64,000 bases of DNA from Mytilisepta virgata (lineage: Eukaryota; Mollusca; Bivalvia; Mytilida; Mytilidae): NCBI GenBank assembly GCA_028015205.1, contig CM051514.1:40998150-41062149 (forward strand). The letters run 5' to 3'. The position numbers were made by a program, and so were the translations under genes. This document shows, in pieces, positions 12,601 to 23,792 of this stretch. Under the pieces are notes generated by a model. It was given only the letters and a program-made list of their open reading frames with translations, had not been told where the DNA came from and made no database searches. The stretch's first letter is position 1; each line of letters opens with the position of its first letter.

Positions 12601-15600
12601 GTAATGCCATCATATATGTATTAATTATAATATATCAGAGATCAGTTTTCGTTAGCAAAAGTGAGCATATCATCTTCATCAATAAGAATTCACTTGCTTC
12701 AAAGACCATCCGTTGTTACTGAAGTACTGGCATTCCTTTTTTACTTTTGAATTATGTGAAACAATTATAATTACTCAGGAAGACCACAAAAATTGATAGC
12801 AAGAGTACGAAACGTGAGAATAAGTGATGTGACGGAAGCTTGTATAAACTTGAGTTAAAAACTCACCATAGAATAAAATTTGAAATACCAGTCAATCAAC
12901 CCATATCAATTTTCGATAAAAAGGATGATATAGTGGGGGTATGAAAACAGTACCGTATATACGATATGATGCTGGAGATCGAATGAGGAAAATTACACGG
13001 TTTTAATGAATTAAACTATCGAATATTAAAACTTTTACAAATACTTGTAGCATTGAAACGGTCAGATAGAACAAGTCGTTTGTATAATGTTCTTATGATA
13101 TTAACAATCTGTAAAATACTTTATGACATTGTCGACAAGGCAGCTAAACATTAAGTTTAAGGTCTTGAATAAAACACTGACAGTTAATTTGAACCCACAG
13201 TTGACGCAACAGCTTAAGAAAAAGTTATGACACATACAGCATTGTAAATTGCTTCGCCTTGTGCTAAGCAAGATGACCACCCATCTAAACTAAATTCGAA
13301 AAATGCACTCTAGGGAAGAGTGTATTAACTATAGAGACACTACTCTATTTTTAAGTAATTGGAAGTTCCATTTAAAATCTCGACTATTATGACATATATT
13401 TTTTGCTTAAAATCGGTATTTTGCCGTAAGATTTCCTGAGATCATAGGATCAAAGTCGATTAGAAATTATCTTTTCTGACATTCGCAAAACACATTTTAC
13501 AGGAAAAAATAATAATTTTTGTTCATTTGGGTAATCGGTTGATGGAATTTTTACACATGCAGATTATGTTACGTCAGTTGGCATGTCAAGGTAGTCGAGA
13601 ACCAGGTGGCCGATTAGAGGCGGTTGGTAACCTCAGGTGAATTTAAAATATTGTTTCATTTAATTTACAATTACAGAATTATAGTTTACATTTCTGCGTA
13701 AATGATTTGTGTTTTAATTGTGTAAGACGTTTGATGACAAATCACTAAAAACAATCAGTCTTTGTCATTTTTGTCACTCGATATATGTTGAAAAAGTATT
13801 TAAATTTTGTATTTTCGGCCTTGGAAGCTGCAAACAAGACATTATTTGTTGAAAAATGCATATATAATGCACCAAAAACTAGTATGATCATTACTTTATG
13901 ACATCATAAAGTAAGTTGATACTTTAAATTTACTGTTACAAAAATGTTCAATTTTGTAAACCTAAAGACTGTCCATCGTGCATAACCCTGTTGTTAGATG
14001 GTTTTGACTGAACTCTTTTGGTACTTTTGGATTTTTTATGCCCCCGTCGCTAGTCGAAGGGGGGATTAAGTTTGGCCCTTGTCCGTCTGTACGTTCCGAA
14101 GTTGGTTTCCGTTCTCTAACTTTAGTTTGCCTCTGTCAAATGTTATGAAACTTATGCAAAATGCTTATTACCACCAAATATAGATCGAGTATGAATTTGG
14201 GTGGATTCACAATCAGCATTCTGGAGTTATGCCCCTTATAAATGGAAATATTGCTGAATTTGCCGTTTCTGCACTCTAACTTTACGTTGCCTCAACCAAA
14301 TGCTATGAAACTTATACACAATGCTTATTACCACCAAAAACAGATCGAGTTCGAATTTGGGGGGGGGGGTGTCACTTTTACCCTTCTTGAGTTATGTTTT
14401 TTCCCTTTCTAAATGGTAAATTTTGCTGAATTTGCCATTTCCGCACTCTCACTTTACTTTGCCTCAACTAAATGTTATGAAACTTACACACAATGCGTAT
14501 ATTACCACCAAACTCAGATCAATTTGAGTGGCGTCACATTCACCGTTCTGGAATTTTGTCCCTTTATAAATTGAAAATTGCCACATTTGCCGTTTTGCTC
14601 GCTCTATGACCTTTACTCATTAGGTTTCAAAGAAAATGAAACGTCAATAGGTCTGAAGTAGTACATTGACTCTTGCATATTTATAAGCGGGGACATATTT
14701 TTCTTTTATTTAATTTGGACTTTTGCATAGTTGTGCTTAATTCTTAAAATATTGGAAACCAAAACTTTGAAGAGCCAAATACCAAATTACGCAAAGCCAA
14801 AACCATTTTGGACAGAGCTATGTAGACAATACTTAGGTTTTGCAAAGTTTAACAGTTTTATAACCCTAAATTTGAGCCGTTAATTTCGGATTAATATCGA
14901 AACACTAGTAACGACCTAATAATACCTTCAGGGATTTGAAGACTATCAACATCCATGTTGACTCAATGTTAATAATAAATTCTTTGATACTTGTAAAAAA
15001 ATAGATAAACATGCTACCTGTTTGGAACATGATAAACGAATGAAGATATTTTAGAAGCGTGTCCATGAGATAACACTATAAAGTGCAGGACGAGGTCGAC
15101 ATACTTCTTTAACAAAATATGTATACATTTCCTTCAAGCTATAGATGGCTTCCGTCTAATTATGAAATCGAAGCATGATTGTGCTTATTGGAACAAGGAA
15201 AGAATTGGAATTCTTTTCTTTTTATTAAAGTCAGGCTTCAAAATGTTAATTAAAATGTAATGAAAAGGTTTAGGATTAAATGTTACCCTGGATTGAATAG
15301 TTCTGGATTTTGTGCACTTGAAAGAGTGCTAAACACAATCAAGGCTATTCGTGCTACGGAAAAAATTCCAGGAACCAAAGTCACTTCCTTCCCCTTCTTT
15401 AAAAACATAATTGAGATGAGTGCTCTTTTTAACTTTATGGATGGTAACAGTATCATTAACTTAAAATAATACCTACAATCTGTCTACTACATCTGTTGAA
15501 CTTAATTGATTGTCAAATAGTTTAGCTAAAGATAGGAATATTGAAATAGATAAGATGAAGATTCTCTAGAGATCTCTATTGAAACTTCAATAATCTTCAA

Positions 15601-16752
15601 AGAACCCATCAATCACTTGTAATGAAGCTTGTTTACACCTGTAATTTACTGTGCATAGTTGAAATGCCTTTCTGGTAATACCTGAGTGAATCAGCTGATC
15701 AAGAAAGTGAATGTCACGTATGTTATGGTCATTTTTAGCTCGGAAGTAATTAAGTACTTGAAATTATATACAGGTTATCTATTGCCTGTTAGCCTTTGAG
15801 AAATAAATCAGAGGTAATTTTCGTTAAATGCCAACAACATGCTAAAATGTTGATTAATTATGGTAGAGAGCCAGAGACCCTGACCGTTCGTTGAATTTAC
15901 CGATTTTTTGCGCAGGTTAATCATTTAAATTTGATTGTATGCTCATGGTATTTCAGAAATATGTTCTATTTATATTAAATCAGAATTCCAGATGTATTGG
16001 GAAAATTTGTGGAATAAAAATCAGGTTAACGGAAAAAACTCCATTCCAGATTTTAACATTTTATGTACGGTTTCTTTTTCGAAAATATTCATATGCACAT
16101 ATGAATAGCACAGAAAAAATATTACAGTAATGTTATTCCCATTCTTCATGTACATTAAAGATACGTTGCGATATATATGTTGAAAAATTATAAGGCAGGG
16201 AACATGTTGAATTCAACAAAAACCAAGTCGTATAACCAACAAAACACTGCATACATAAACGGGAACGTGTCAAATGACATTTATTGACGTTTTTCGAATT
16301 TCAAATGAATTTTGTGTTTAAATTTAACGTCTGTGGCCATTTGAATTATTTTTCAAAAGTTTTGTTCGTCAAAAAGACATTCTAGTTTTTGGTCAGGTAT
16401 AAAGAAAGTAGACTAGTTGAATATGTCATCTGCATGTATACCAAGTAGTTTTTTTTTAAGAAACTAATGCTACAAAGGGCTGTTTGACGTCTAATGTAGG
16501 AAAACTAACATTTTAACGATAGAAATGATAGGGAATATTTTCATAATTATATCGTTACAACTACGAGCTCTAAGATTAACGCAAATTGTTTTTTTTTTTT
16601 TTTTTTTTTCTTTATTTCAGCCACAGACAGATGGATATATTGCAATAGTCTTACCAAAATTGAAGGACTTCGATCAGACTATAAAGAAGTTGAAGTCACA
16701 ACAGGAGTATAAACAAAGACGATTTAATTCATCAGATATTGTTGCAAGTTGA
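3587..16752 (+). CDS. ABITRAM: Abitram (FAM206A/Simiate) homologue, four 3' exons, 5' end missing
   Basis: Joined exons are 3587-3638, 6929-7055, 7861-8007 and 16621-16752. Introns of about 3.3, 0.8 and 8.6 kb all have GT-AG ends, and reading phases agree across every junction. The product (151 full codons including the stop recognisable here) follows vertebrate Abitram in order: CILTHSNR-ICIVTLAESHPVI, then NKVSGKGKR-GAQELSAGSPLC, then NGEEFTV with VRGQLIEVNEN, then TDGYIAIVLPK, and a short lysine-rich tail to TGA. Abitram is known as a small (about 180 aa) nuclear/cytoplasmic protein with a lipoyl/GcvH-like fold that binds actin and modulates immediate-early transcription; that role is transferred from vertebrates. 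The first roughly 35 residues are absent. The exon at 3587 opens in phase with two bases of a split codon, so at least one 5' exon precedes it, and none was found in 1-3586. The gene converges on the myostatin-like gene downstream. Confidence 0.88.
4458..4668. mobile_element. MITE with tactgtaaattcagaaat terminal inverted repeats
   Basis: The left end tactgtaaattcagaaat (4458-4475) is matched in inverse by atttctgaatttacagta (4651-4668). The 211-bp element has no ORF. TA dinucleotides at both ends fit a Tc1/mariner-type target, though a TA duplication cannot be separated from the inverted repeat itself. It lies in the intron before the second visible Abitram exon. Confidence 0.75.
4925..6246 (+). 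mobile_element. AGCTCACCTGG-headed repeat, copy A
   Basis: It begins tttttagctcacctggacc, whose first 35 bp form a hairpin (agctcacctggacc against ggtccatgtgagct). It ends with aggtgagcaattcaggcgcc and a small gggagcctctt terminus. Two internal units of about 500 bp start at about 5033 and 5535. They share a long phrase with aacatggc-gccatggctaaa and atcaaaattctg. No ORF of note. It is embedded in an Abitram intron and is non-autonomous. Confidence 0.7.
6300..6400 (+). repeat. Short repeat-tail fragment
   Basis: The phrase ttcccaccatttgtcactttggtattcttttgcc resembles the 'tcgcttcggtattcttttgc' tail seen at about 39925-39950. It is interpreted as the decayed 3' end of the same retroelement tail family. 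Confidence 0.35.
6929..7055 (+). CDS. ABITRAM: Abitram internal exon (TLAESHP block)
   Basis: A 127-nt exon after acceptor atttgtag, ending at AAGAGG before gtagga. Its first base completes the Arg codon. It encodes ICIVTLAESHPVIRDKK and, at the 3' end, TNKVSGKGKR, both hallmarks of the family. The exon ends on a codon boundary, matching the next exon. Confidence 0.88.
7861..8007 (+). CDS. ABITRAM: Abitram internal exon (GEEFTVHAGVRG block)
   Basis: Exactly 49 codons between tgtcatttag and gtaaaa. It encodes GAQELSAGSPLCLI, then SNGEEFTVHAGVRGQLIEVN, ending LVSRK. This is the most conserved part of the family, with GAQ, the GEE(F/Y)TV motif and VRG(Q/R)L(I/M)EVNEN. Confidence 0.92.
8008..11740 (+). 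other. Abitram intron, left part
   Basis: AT-rich intronic sequence. A short (TA)n tract lies at about 9931-9952, closing a 250-bp AT-rich block that begins with atatatatatacgcgacatttcg at about 9698. The phrase cactgatgaaggatctcagtgatccg resembles common bivalve MITE sequence, but I could not define ends. Nothing else is recognised. Confidence 0.35.
11741..12055 (+). pseudogene. Retroelement ORF remnant (region C-terminal to reverse transcriptase)
   Basis: Translated in pieces, it gives LTYPGELDVKETTDT, then a stretch reading YDKRDEF-like, then FSIVNFPS, then SNIPNSPAY, then an LLRPNYF-like end. At least two frame changes and several stops interrupt it. These blocks form the conserved tail of a reverse-transcriptase ORF that is very abundant in mussel genomes (YPGEL, SNIPxxPAYGVYI). 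A second remnant is at 39310-39660. It lies inside the large Abitram intron in the sense direction and is not functional. Confidence 0.7.
12056..14030 (+). other. Abitram intron, middle part
   Basis: AT-rich DNA with no recognised element and no plausible exon. Confidence 0.3.
14035..14640 (+). repeat. TATGCCCC-headed repeat with about 170-bp internal units
   Basis: It opens ttttatgcccccgtcgctag with gtcgaagggggg, then three diverged units starting at about 14100, 14275 and 14450. Each contains gttatgaaactta, tgcttattaccaccaaa and a 'gttatgcccctt' type end. The third unit shares gagtggcgtcacattcaccg with 17398-17425. A poly-G run is at about 14360-14369. This is a non-coding dispersed repeat. 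Confidence 0.65.
14641..16620 (+). other. Abitram intron, right part
   Basis: A fragment at 14760-14850 (accaaa-rich, acgcaaagccaaaaccattt) resembles 17140-17255. Otherwise this is unremarkable AT-rich intron ending in a long T tract before the terminal exon. Confidence 0.35.
16621..16752 (+). CDS. ABITRAM: Abitram terminal exon
   Basis: The acceptor is a long T tract ending tttatttcag. It is followed by 43 codons and a TGA at 16750-16752. The exon begins PQTDGYIAIVLPKLKDFDQT, equivalent to the vertebrate PSTEGYIAVVLPKFE block, and ends in a basic tail. A consensus AATAAA lies at about 16885-16890, roughly 135 bp after the stop, and is the likely polyadenylation signal. Confidence 0.9.
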   Translation, partial: PQTDGYIAIVLPKLKDFDQTIKKLKSQQEYKQRRFNSSDIVAS

Positions 16753-16884
16753 TGGATTTTGCAGATTGTAGCAAAATATTAATTTTATTTAATATTTCAC
16801 TCGAATTCTAATTCAAAATATTACGACTAATCTAGTTGAAGAAGTATATGAATTACAAGGTACGAAAAATATCGCTGCAATATA

Positions 16885-16890
16885 AATAAA
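16885..16890 (+). terminator. Candidate poly(A) signal of the Abitram gene
   Basis: An AATAAA hexamer in tataaataaagc, about 135 bp beyond the Abitram stop codon. In AT-rich DNA this hexamer also occurs by chance, so the assignment rests only on position. Confidence 0.4.
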
Positions 16891-17029
16891 GCAAAATTAT
16901 ATGGGCATGAAAAGGATTCATGTAAAGTGTTAAGATTAAAACAGTTACCTTTGTTTGAAATAAAAACGTATATTGATGTATAGTTTGGAAATGTCATTAT
17001 TAAAGTGTAATATATATATAGATTATTAC

Positions 17030-17580
17030 TTTATTTCCAGAGAATTTATCTAATCGAGAGAGTTAACTACAATTCTTTGATACCAATTTTGATGCACAAG
17101 ATGTGCTAATTTCGTCGATTTACGACTCATTAGTTGTGCTCAATGCCTAAAATACCGAAAACCAAAACAGCAATTCAAAAGGTTGAAGAGCAAATTCAAA
17201 AATGCCGAAATGACTGAAAGCGGTAAAGCCAAAACAATCTAAAGACAGAGCTATGCACGAGGGAGATAATTATTTAATTTTAAAGCCTTGGAACCAAAAT
17301 TGGCAGCAGTGGTCATCAGATGGTCGTCTTTCAGAAAGATATCAAATGACCCGGCCCACCGTCAAAGATGGCCACCAAGGCTGGACTCGGATCAATTTGA
17401 GTGGCGTCACATTCACCGTTCTGGAATTAAACCAAATTTTCAAAAAAAACCATGAGGACCCAACTTGACAGCAATGTTCCAGGCTTACAACAAGGATGAA
17501 CAGAATTAAAAAATTTATTCTGCTTTAAGTATGCAAATGATATCCTGATGAGTGACACAGGCTCCTAGGAGCCTCTAGTT
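17030..17580 (+). repeat. Composite repeat ending in a CTAG hairpin terminus
   Basis: It starts with a unit of the 'gatgcaca ... cgactcattagttgtgctca' family. It continues into a ttggaaccaaaattggcagc unit (the family of 18.1-19.4 kb) and the gagtggcgtcacattcaccg phrase. It ends cacaggctcctaggagcctctagt, a perfect small hairpin (aggctcctaggagcct) followed by CTAG. Confidence 0.6.
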
Positions 17581-18065
17581 TTTGTTTATAAGGTACGATG
17601 AGATTAGGGTACTCAATATCTATATAACATCTGTCCAAGGCATTAATCCTCCCTCCCTGCAAAATAAAATTTTTGTCCGTTCTGAAGTTACTTTATGATA
17701 AATAGGTTTTCACATCAAACTTCATGTTAATCCTCGATCAATATTAACTCTTTCTGGCGGCCATCGTGCTGTTTTGAAATGTTTTCAAATGATAAATCCC
17801 GTATAATGACCTGTATTATAATGATATAATATATTTTCAAAATAGCTTAACGTTTCCTGTTATTTAATTACAGTAACTACATATGCCATCAATTTAAACA
17901 TTTTTATAAGAAACTAGAATAATTAGCCAACTAACCTATTGTGTTAACAATGTTATGATGAATTTGCAAGGTCTTTTTCATAAAACGAAATTTAATGGAT
18001 TTCAGTTTTATGAGGATAACGCAAGGAAGTAATTTCCCCAATAATCTGCGAGACTAGATACCGTT

Positions 18066-19370
18066 TAGCTCACACTGGCTAACTGGCTAATGGCCAGTGT
18101 GAGCTGGTAATACCACATGGTGTGAGTCGTCTGTTAACTATTCTTCACATTTTTACCTTACTCTTGAGAACCACTGAACAGAATTTGAACAAAATTGGCA
18201 AAGATATTCCTTGTAAGGTCCTTCCTAAGTGTTGTTACTTTGGTGCCGATTGATCAAGAAACGTTGCCGCCAGAGTCTATTCTCATTTCTGATCAGCAGA
18301 AATTTGAAAAAAAACTTCGTCTCAAGAACGATATAGTCGATTGATCCCAAACTTTCGAAATATGTTTCTATAAAAGTCCTTAACGAATTTGTTACGTTGG
18401 TGCACATCGGAAATCCAAGATTGCCGAAACAGCCGAAATTAGTTTAACACAGAACTCTATTGGAAAATTCATTAAAATTTCGTAAAAGCACTTTGCCAAT
18501 TGGACATAAAGTTTGCAGCAATTGTCTTTAGATGATCCTCTTTCAGTCTTGTGTCTGATGACCCGGAGTGTCTTCAAAGATGGCCACCACAGCTGAACTT
18601 AGTTAAAGATAGGACCCTATTGGAAAATTGATTTAAAAATCTTATCTGAAACCACTGGATAATTGGCTGCAATTGTCCTCAAAAGATCTTCTTTCAGATG
18701 TGTGTCAATGAGCCGGACTGTCAACCAAGGTGGCTACAACAGCTAAACTAGGACCCTATGGGAAAATTCATTGAAAATTCGTGTGTGAAACCACAAGGCG
18801 AATTTGAAACAAAGTAGGCAGCTATGGTTCTTAGATGGTCCCCTTTCAGAAATATGAGCTGTTTTCTGCTCTTTGGTCGGGTTGTCTCTTTGACACATTC
18901 CCTGTTTCCATTCTCTATTCTATGATGAACCTCGTCGTGATATTGGCTGTAATATCGCCAACTCGGCGTTAAAAAATATTTAATCAATCTATGATGAACC
19001 GGACTGTCAACCAAGATGGCCCAACAGCCGAACTTAGTTAAACATATGAACCTGTGGGAACATGTTTAAAAAACTTGTCTGAAACTACTAGGCCAATTGG
19101 ACCCAGAGTTTACAGGAATTGTCTTTTGATAGTCCCCTTTCAGACTTGTGTACAATGACCCGAACTGTCGACAAGGATGGCAAACAGTCGAACTTACTCT
19201 AACATAACCCTAGGGGAAAAGTCCATCTAAAAATCTTGTGTGACACCACTAAGCCAATTGATACCAGGTTATTAGATGATCTTCTTTCAGAATTGGTTAA
19301 GATGACCCGGATTGTCAACCAAGGAGATAGCTACGACCGGACTTAGTTTAGCATAGAAAAATTCAAAGCT
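18066..19370 (+). repeat. Degenerate array of about 160-180-bp units, hairpin head
   Basis: The head is tagctcacactggc...gccagtgtgagct, an inverted repeat analogous to the AGCTCACCTGG heads. Repeated phrases follow: gaaaccact, ttggcagcaatggtcc-like, gatgacccggactgtc, aagatggc, and acttagttaaacata...accctatgggaaaa. At least six diverged units are visible. It is non-coding, and related units recur at about 44270-44460 and 50590-51120. Confidence 0.65.
18839..18987 (+). mobile_element. Retroposon tail fragments nested in the array
   Basis: gctgttttctgctctttggtcgggttgtctctttgacacattcc is a common mussel retroposon 3' tail, also present at 20425-20490. It is followed by a 56-bp segment (18932-18987) ending in actcggcgttaaaaaatatt. 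That segment is bounded by the 13-bp direct repeat tctatgatgaacc at 18919-18931 and 18988-19000. Confidence 0.55.
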
Positions 19371-22300
19371 TCTAGTTCAAAATAAGTAATTGATTAACTA
19401 ATTCCCCGTTTCGCCAATTTTAATCCTGTCTTTTTCAGGTTTTCGAACACATTCCCTTTTCTTGAACCGCCCACCTCCCCCAGTCAAGTAAAAATTAAAT
19501 GATGTTTTCCAGTACCTACCACAACTTCTATTCCTGTAGTGTTGTATCGAAAACAAGTTTCAAAACTGATTATAATAGTAATAAGTATAGAATTTGATTA
19601 TTTGCTTTATTTACAGAGAGATAGACTTAAAATAATGAAGCTTTTAATCTGCGAAGAAGTTAAGTCAAACTGAATAGTGGCTTTGGTAAGTATGTTCCAG
19701 CTCAAGTAAGGGCAACATGCCATGTGAGAAAGTCCCTTGAAATAAGTCGAGCATATATTAGATCGACACTTTAGATGCTATATTTGTTGTGCTGCGTATT
19801 TCTGGATTAATTTCCGGTTCTTGAAATGGATTTTCGCATTTTGAAATTCAAAATGATAGAAAAATATAAGACATTTTGGTTGCTTAATTAACATTGTTTA
19901 GTTGTGGAAAAACAAAATAATCACCATAGTTAAACTTAAAGATTGTAAACTTAAATTATTCAAAATGTAGTATTTCAAACAGAAATATAAATCCAAAAAA
20001 TTTAAACTATTAAAAATGTACTAAAAACCATAATATTAAACATAGTTGGTGCAACCATTGAATGTAACTTATACTTGATTTAATTGTCGTCACAAGACTT
20101 ATCTTTCTTGTACATTGACAATACCGTAGGCAAGAATTTTTTTAAGTGGAATACATAGTTGAACAAAATCTTGTAATATATCTGGTCTTTTTGAAATACT
20201 GCTAATAAATATAAAGTTAGATACTTAATTTATAAGCATCCCGTTTTAGATTTCAGATCTCTATAACATTGTATTATATTTACTTATATGTTTCACATTG
20301 AAAATGGATGTATTCTTCCATAAACCTTGGAATTATAATGGGTTGTAGAAAAAGCAGCTTCCATACATAAACAACATAGCATGTGGGATTTTCTCGCTGC
20401 GTTGAAGACCCATTGGTTGCCTTGGGCTGTTTTCTGCTCTTTGTTCGGTTTGTTGTTTCTTTTGACACATTCCCCGTTTCCATTCTCTATTTTATAACTT
20501 TCCAAAAAAATTGTTTTTTTACATATTAATGAAACTTCAATTACTGTGCTACATGGCATTTATTTCATTCTTTTTCAACAAATGTATCTGGAAGGATTTA
20601 TGTTACTAAAAAAGTATCTGGAACTGTTTATTTTATTAAAACTGTCATATACTCTTTTTCAACAAAAATATCTTGAAATGTTTTGATATATATATATATA
20701 AGGAGAAATTTAATGTAAATATTTTCCAAGTAAAGGGACAACTTATTTTTAACATCTTTTTCTTAATTAAATTTGTTTAATCCAACTTCAGTGTTTCATA
20801 TTATGTTACTTAGATGAATAAATAAGAATTATCCTCACTAAACAATTCTCAAATGCTGTTTTTGTACATTTTATAATCCATTCATTATTATAACTCAGTA
20901 ACAGATTAAGGGAATAATCATCAAATTGATATAATTAGTTCAATAGCAAGAAAACTTTAGAATAAGACAAAACAACAATCATCGCCTTTCATCTAGTTTT
21001 TCGGTTCTTTTTTTTTTTGTAATTGAAAACATTAACCCAGCTTCTTTTGCTTAAACAAATACAATGTTGAAGCAAAGTTGGCCGTAACGTCCTAGTCCGA
21101 AATGTAATAGGTAAAACAATAAACGAAAAACTGGCCGAGAAACCCGTTTTTTTTTTATCAAAAATAGCTGGCCGAAATACCAATTGCCTCAAAGGTCTAG
21201 ATCTGTGCAATAAACTTTTATATTTTCAATGAATTTAATAAATTTACAAAATTTTCAGTTAACCTACTAGCAGTTTTATGGATGGAGATTTCGAGTTCTT
21301 CGCTTGTTATTTCCTTGTTCTATTTGTTATTACAGGAATTAGCCATTTATTATATACTCTGTCTTATTTTTTTCCTTGGTATTATTTTTCCGACACTTCC
21401 TCATAAGTATTTAATTCAACAAAGCCAGGAATATGTAAAATTACAATTGATGTATTTGGACATAATCATGGTAACATTACTTATTGGCAACAGTAAAACA
21501 GCTGTTCTACATTTAGGACACTGTTGCTAATTAATTGCTTTCCTGTTGATACAAGTTCCCCCCTCCGAAGTTTGTTTGGATAAGAACAGACATATTGATA
21601 GTTTTAAAGTTTTATGAAAACTGTTAGGTCTCCTGGAGATTATAATTGGTTATGATCCCCTGGTTTGTAAACCTATCACATGACTGTATTGTATAATGAA
21701 TATGTTTTATGTTTGTAATTTTACACTGTCATAAAACTCGTTTTTATACTTCATTTGGAAACAGTGCAAACAAACATACTTTTTATAGCACATGAAATAT
21801 TGCTTATATAAAAACTGCAAATAAGTGATGACAGTGGTTAATAGGCTGTATAAGATCAATTTTTTGACATTTTTCTTTAACAAATCATTATCTTCCGCAT
21901 TGTGATTTGACACTTGACAAAGGTTTAATTATAAAATGATTGATTTGAATACCTTTGTAAGCTGAAGTTGTACTGTCATCCAAGCTTAGTACAAGTTAAA
22001 CACGTTCACCACCTGTTTAAATGTTTGATTACTTGATACATATAAAGTGTATTGTGACATTTTGCGAAATCAGCAGTTTTTCTTCGTTACTCCTGCAAAG
22101 CGATTTTTAATTTCAATCTGGACAACTTCCCCCCTGCATTTTCCTTTTAGTAATTGATTGACGTATGTCACAAAAACTACGTCATGTAAAAAACTCTGGA
22201 TACACTATTGTTTCAAAGAATAAGATATAATTTTGTGCATTCCTATTATACGATACTTACAAATATATTGGATGACTTGCAGTGTGCCTAAACTCATTTT

Positions 22301-22630
22301 GTGGAACATTCATTTGAGTTTTATGTTTTCTCCCTTTAAGGCTCGGTAAATGTAAGAGAGTTATTTTGATGTGCTCAAACAAGAGTGAGGAGCTTCACTC
22401 CAGAACCCTATGAGAATTAATTTGTTCCATAAAATAACGTTGAAATACGCTAGCATAGTACCCAGTATCATATATTTTGTCAGAGTATATACATGCTAAT
22501 AATATTTTTTTGCCTTTTATATATGCATTTCGTAGCAGAATGTCTGTTTCACCTCCCTAGAGTATTCGCTATCCTAATCTAGATTAGGTCATATGTTCAT
22601 TTTTTTTAAATTCAACCCTATAAATCAACT
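19371..22630. other. Intergenic AT-rich DNA
   Basis: Apart from the tail fragment at 20395-20500 and a (TA)n tract at about 20688-20701, I see no exon or repeat I can name. The small open frames are short and lack splice-compatible conserved sequence. Confidence 0.3.
20395..20500 (+). mobile_element. Retroposon 3'-tail fragment
   Basis: It contains ttgaagacccattggttgcc, gctgttttctgctctttg and ttgacacattccccgtttcc, followed by cattctctattttat. This is the same tail consensus as at 18839-18925 and is common in mussels. No upstream body is recognisable. Confidence 0.6.
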
Positions 22631-23792
22631 TTTTAGCTCACCTGACCCACAAATGGTCATGTGAGGTATTGTCATCACTTTGCGCCCGTCGTCATCGTAG
22701 TCGTCGTTGTCGTTGTCGTTTGTAAACTTTTGACATTTTAATCTTCTTCTCTGAAACCACTTGGCTCAAAGGAACAAATCTTGGCAGGAATGTCCATTGG
22801 GTGGTACTTTACGAAGTTTAAGTTTTTTGGTGTTGATCGGAAATTCAACATGGCTGCCAGGGTCAATAATGCGTTTTGATTGGTTGAAATTTCAAATATT
22901 TTCTTCTGAGAAACCGCTTTATTGATATTGTGGGAATATTCCTTAGACTAATTCCAAGATGGCTGCCACCCTGGAACATAGTTTAACAGAAAATCCTTTG
23001 GGAAATACATACAAACAGTTTCTTCTCAGAAACTGTTTTAATAACATTTAAACCAAATCATATACAAATTATACTAGGATGGTCCTCTACTAATTTTGAG
23101 TTTTTGGTGGTGATCTGAAATCCGAGATGGCCGCCACCGTGTTACATAGAACCCTATGGGGAATACAAATAGCTTCTTCTCAAAAACCGTCTCACACAAA
23201 CATACTAAATCATGCACAAATGATCCTAGGTTGGTCCTATACTAATTTTTGAGTTTTTGGTGATGATCTGAAATCCAAGATGACCGCCACCGTGGAACTC
23301 AGTTTAACACAGAACCCCATGGGAAATACATACAAACAGCTTCTTCTCAGAAAGTCTCACACATTTGAACAAAATCATGCATGAATGATACTAGGATGGT
23401 CCTCTACTAATTTTGAGTTTTTGGTGCTGATCCGATATCCAAGATGGCAATCATTGCAAAACATAGTTTAACATAGGACCATATAGGAAATACATACAAA
23501 CAGATTTTTCTTGGAAGCCATTCCACAGATTTAGACCAAATCGTACACAAATAATACTAGGGTGGTTATCTAATTTTGAGTTTGTTGTGCTGATCTGAAA
23601 TTCAAGATGGCCACCAACACAGAATATTCTTAAAAATTAGACCATATGGGGGAAAAGTTTTAAAATTCTTTCTTTTCTGAACCACTTAAGCATTTAAAAA
23701 CAAAATTTGCTTGAAACCTCATTGATGACTCTTCTATAAAATTTGTTTTTCATATATCAGGTGAGCGATACAGGCTCTTGAGAGCCTCTGCT
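22631..23792 (+). mobile_element. AGCTCACCTG-headed repeat, copy B
   Basis: The head ttttagctcacctgaccc...ggtcatgtgagg forms a hairpin. It is followed by cgcccgtcgtcatcgtagtcg. Internal units of about 150-165 bp repeat ctactaattttgagtttttgg (about 23088, 23240, 23405) with aagatggc and gaccctatgggaaatacat. The end is caggtgagcgatacaggctcttgagagcctctg, with hairpin ggctcttgagagcc. It is non-coding and 1.16 kb long. Confidence 0.75.
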
